In this document: positions 5,259-5,277 of the stretch, in pieces
How the letters are laid out: every line of letters begins with the position of its first letter
Position numbering within the stretch: position 1 is the first letter of the stretch
Source of the DNA: Polynucleobacter meluiroseus
Lineage (GTDB): Bacteria; Verrucomicrobiota; Verrucomicrobiia; Opitutales; UBA953
DNA: 5,277 nucleotides
Direction of reading: 5' to 3'
Assembly: GCA_943323725.2 (NCBI GenBank)
Contig: CALPIW020000135.1
Coordinates: 1 to 5,277 of the forward strand
The notes under the pieces: model-generated
Told to the model about the DNA's origin: nothing
What the model saw: the letters and a program-made list of their open reading frames with translations, nothing else
Database searches by the model: none
Position numbers and translations under genes: made by a program

Positions 5259-5277
5259 AGTTGTAGCGAACGGTGAC
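5254..5277 (-). CDS. Last seven codons of a second small barrel-type protein (partial)
   Basis: Reading the minus strand from the right edge gives VTVRYNF and then TAA (5256-5254), identical to the end of the complete gene at 4591-5100. Together with the shared terminator this shows a tandem paralogue whose body lies outside the window. A final Phe again suggests an outer-membrane barrel. How similar the rest of the two proteins is cannot be seen. Confidence 0.75.
   Translation of the reverse strand, partial: VTVRYNF

Larger units (their letters stand above)
5201..5277. repeat. Direct repeat copy 2 of the 77-base gene-end/terminator segment
   Basis: This matches 4538-4614 with two substitutions. 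It runs to the window edge, so the repeat may be longer. The last base of identity on the left is 5201, because 5200 is A where 4537 is G. Confidence 0.95.

Overview
The window is 5277 bases of GC-rich bacterial DNA with a strong preference for G or C at third codon positions. It holds four complete or near-complete genes plus the last seven codons of a fifth. The sigma-factor sequence, a small secreted protein ending in Phe, and the lack of strong Shine-Dalgarno sites at the starts suggest a Gram-negative of the Verrucomicrobiota type (perhaps Opitutae). This is inference from remembered resemblance; no search was run.

Left part (2-1066, + strand): a sigma-70 family RNA polymerase sigma factor. 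Its 5' end lies outside the window. Regions 1.2, 2, 3 and 4 are all present, preceded by a Pro/Thr-rich segment and followed by a tail of about 45 residues. A 107-base gap (1067-1173) then holds a small inverted repeat and a possible TTGACC -35 element.

Centre (1174-4514, + strand): a tight three-gene operon of a circularly permuted ATP-grasp protein, an alpha-E (DUF403) helical protein and a transglutaminase-like cysteine protease/amidase. The gaps are only 9 and 14 bases. This trio recurs in many bacteria and is predicted to make and break peptide-type amide bonds, but as far as I know its substrate is not established. The key residues I can check are intact, so it looks functional. None of the three proteins has an obvious signal peptide or membrane segment, so they should act in the cytoplasm. 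The alpha-E protein ends in an unusual run of seven glutamines.

Right part (4538-5277, - strand): a small secreted, probably outer-membrane beta-barrel protein of 169 residues, converging on the operon. Its 3' end (last codons, a hairpin over the stop codon, and a strong GC-rich terminator) is repeated almost exactly 663 bases further on. There a second gene with the same last seven residues enters from the right edge, so this is a tandem family of barrel-protein genes, each with its own terminator.

The most useful leads are the tandem barrel duplication with its stop-codon hairpin and the intact but poorly understood ATP-grasp/alpha-E/transglutaminase operon. I found no CRISPR array, tRNA, rRNA or insertion sequence.
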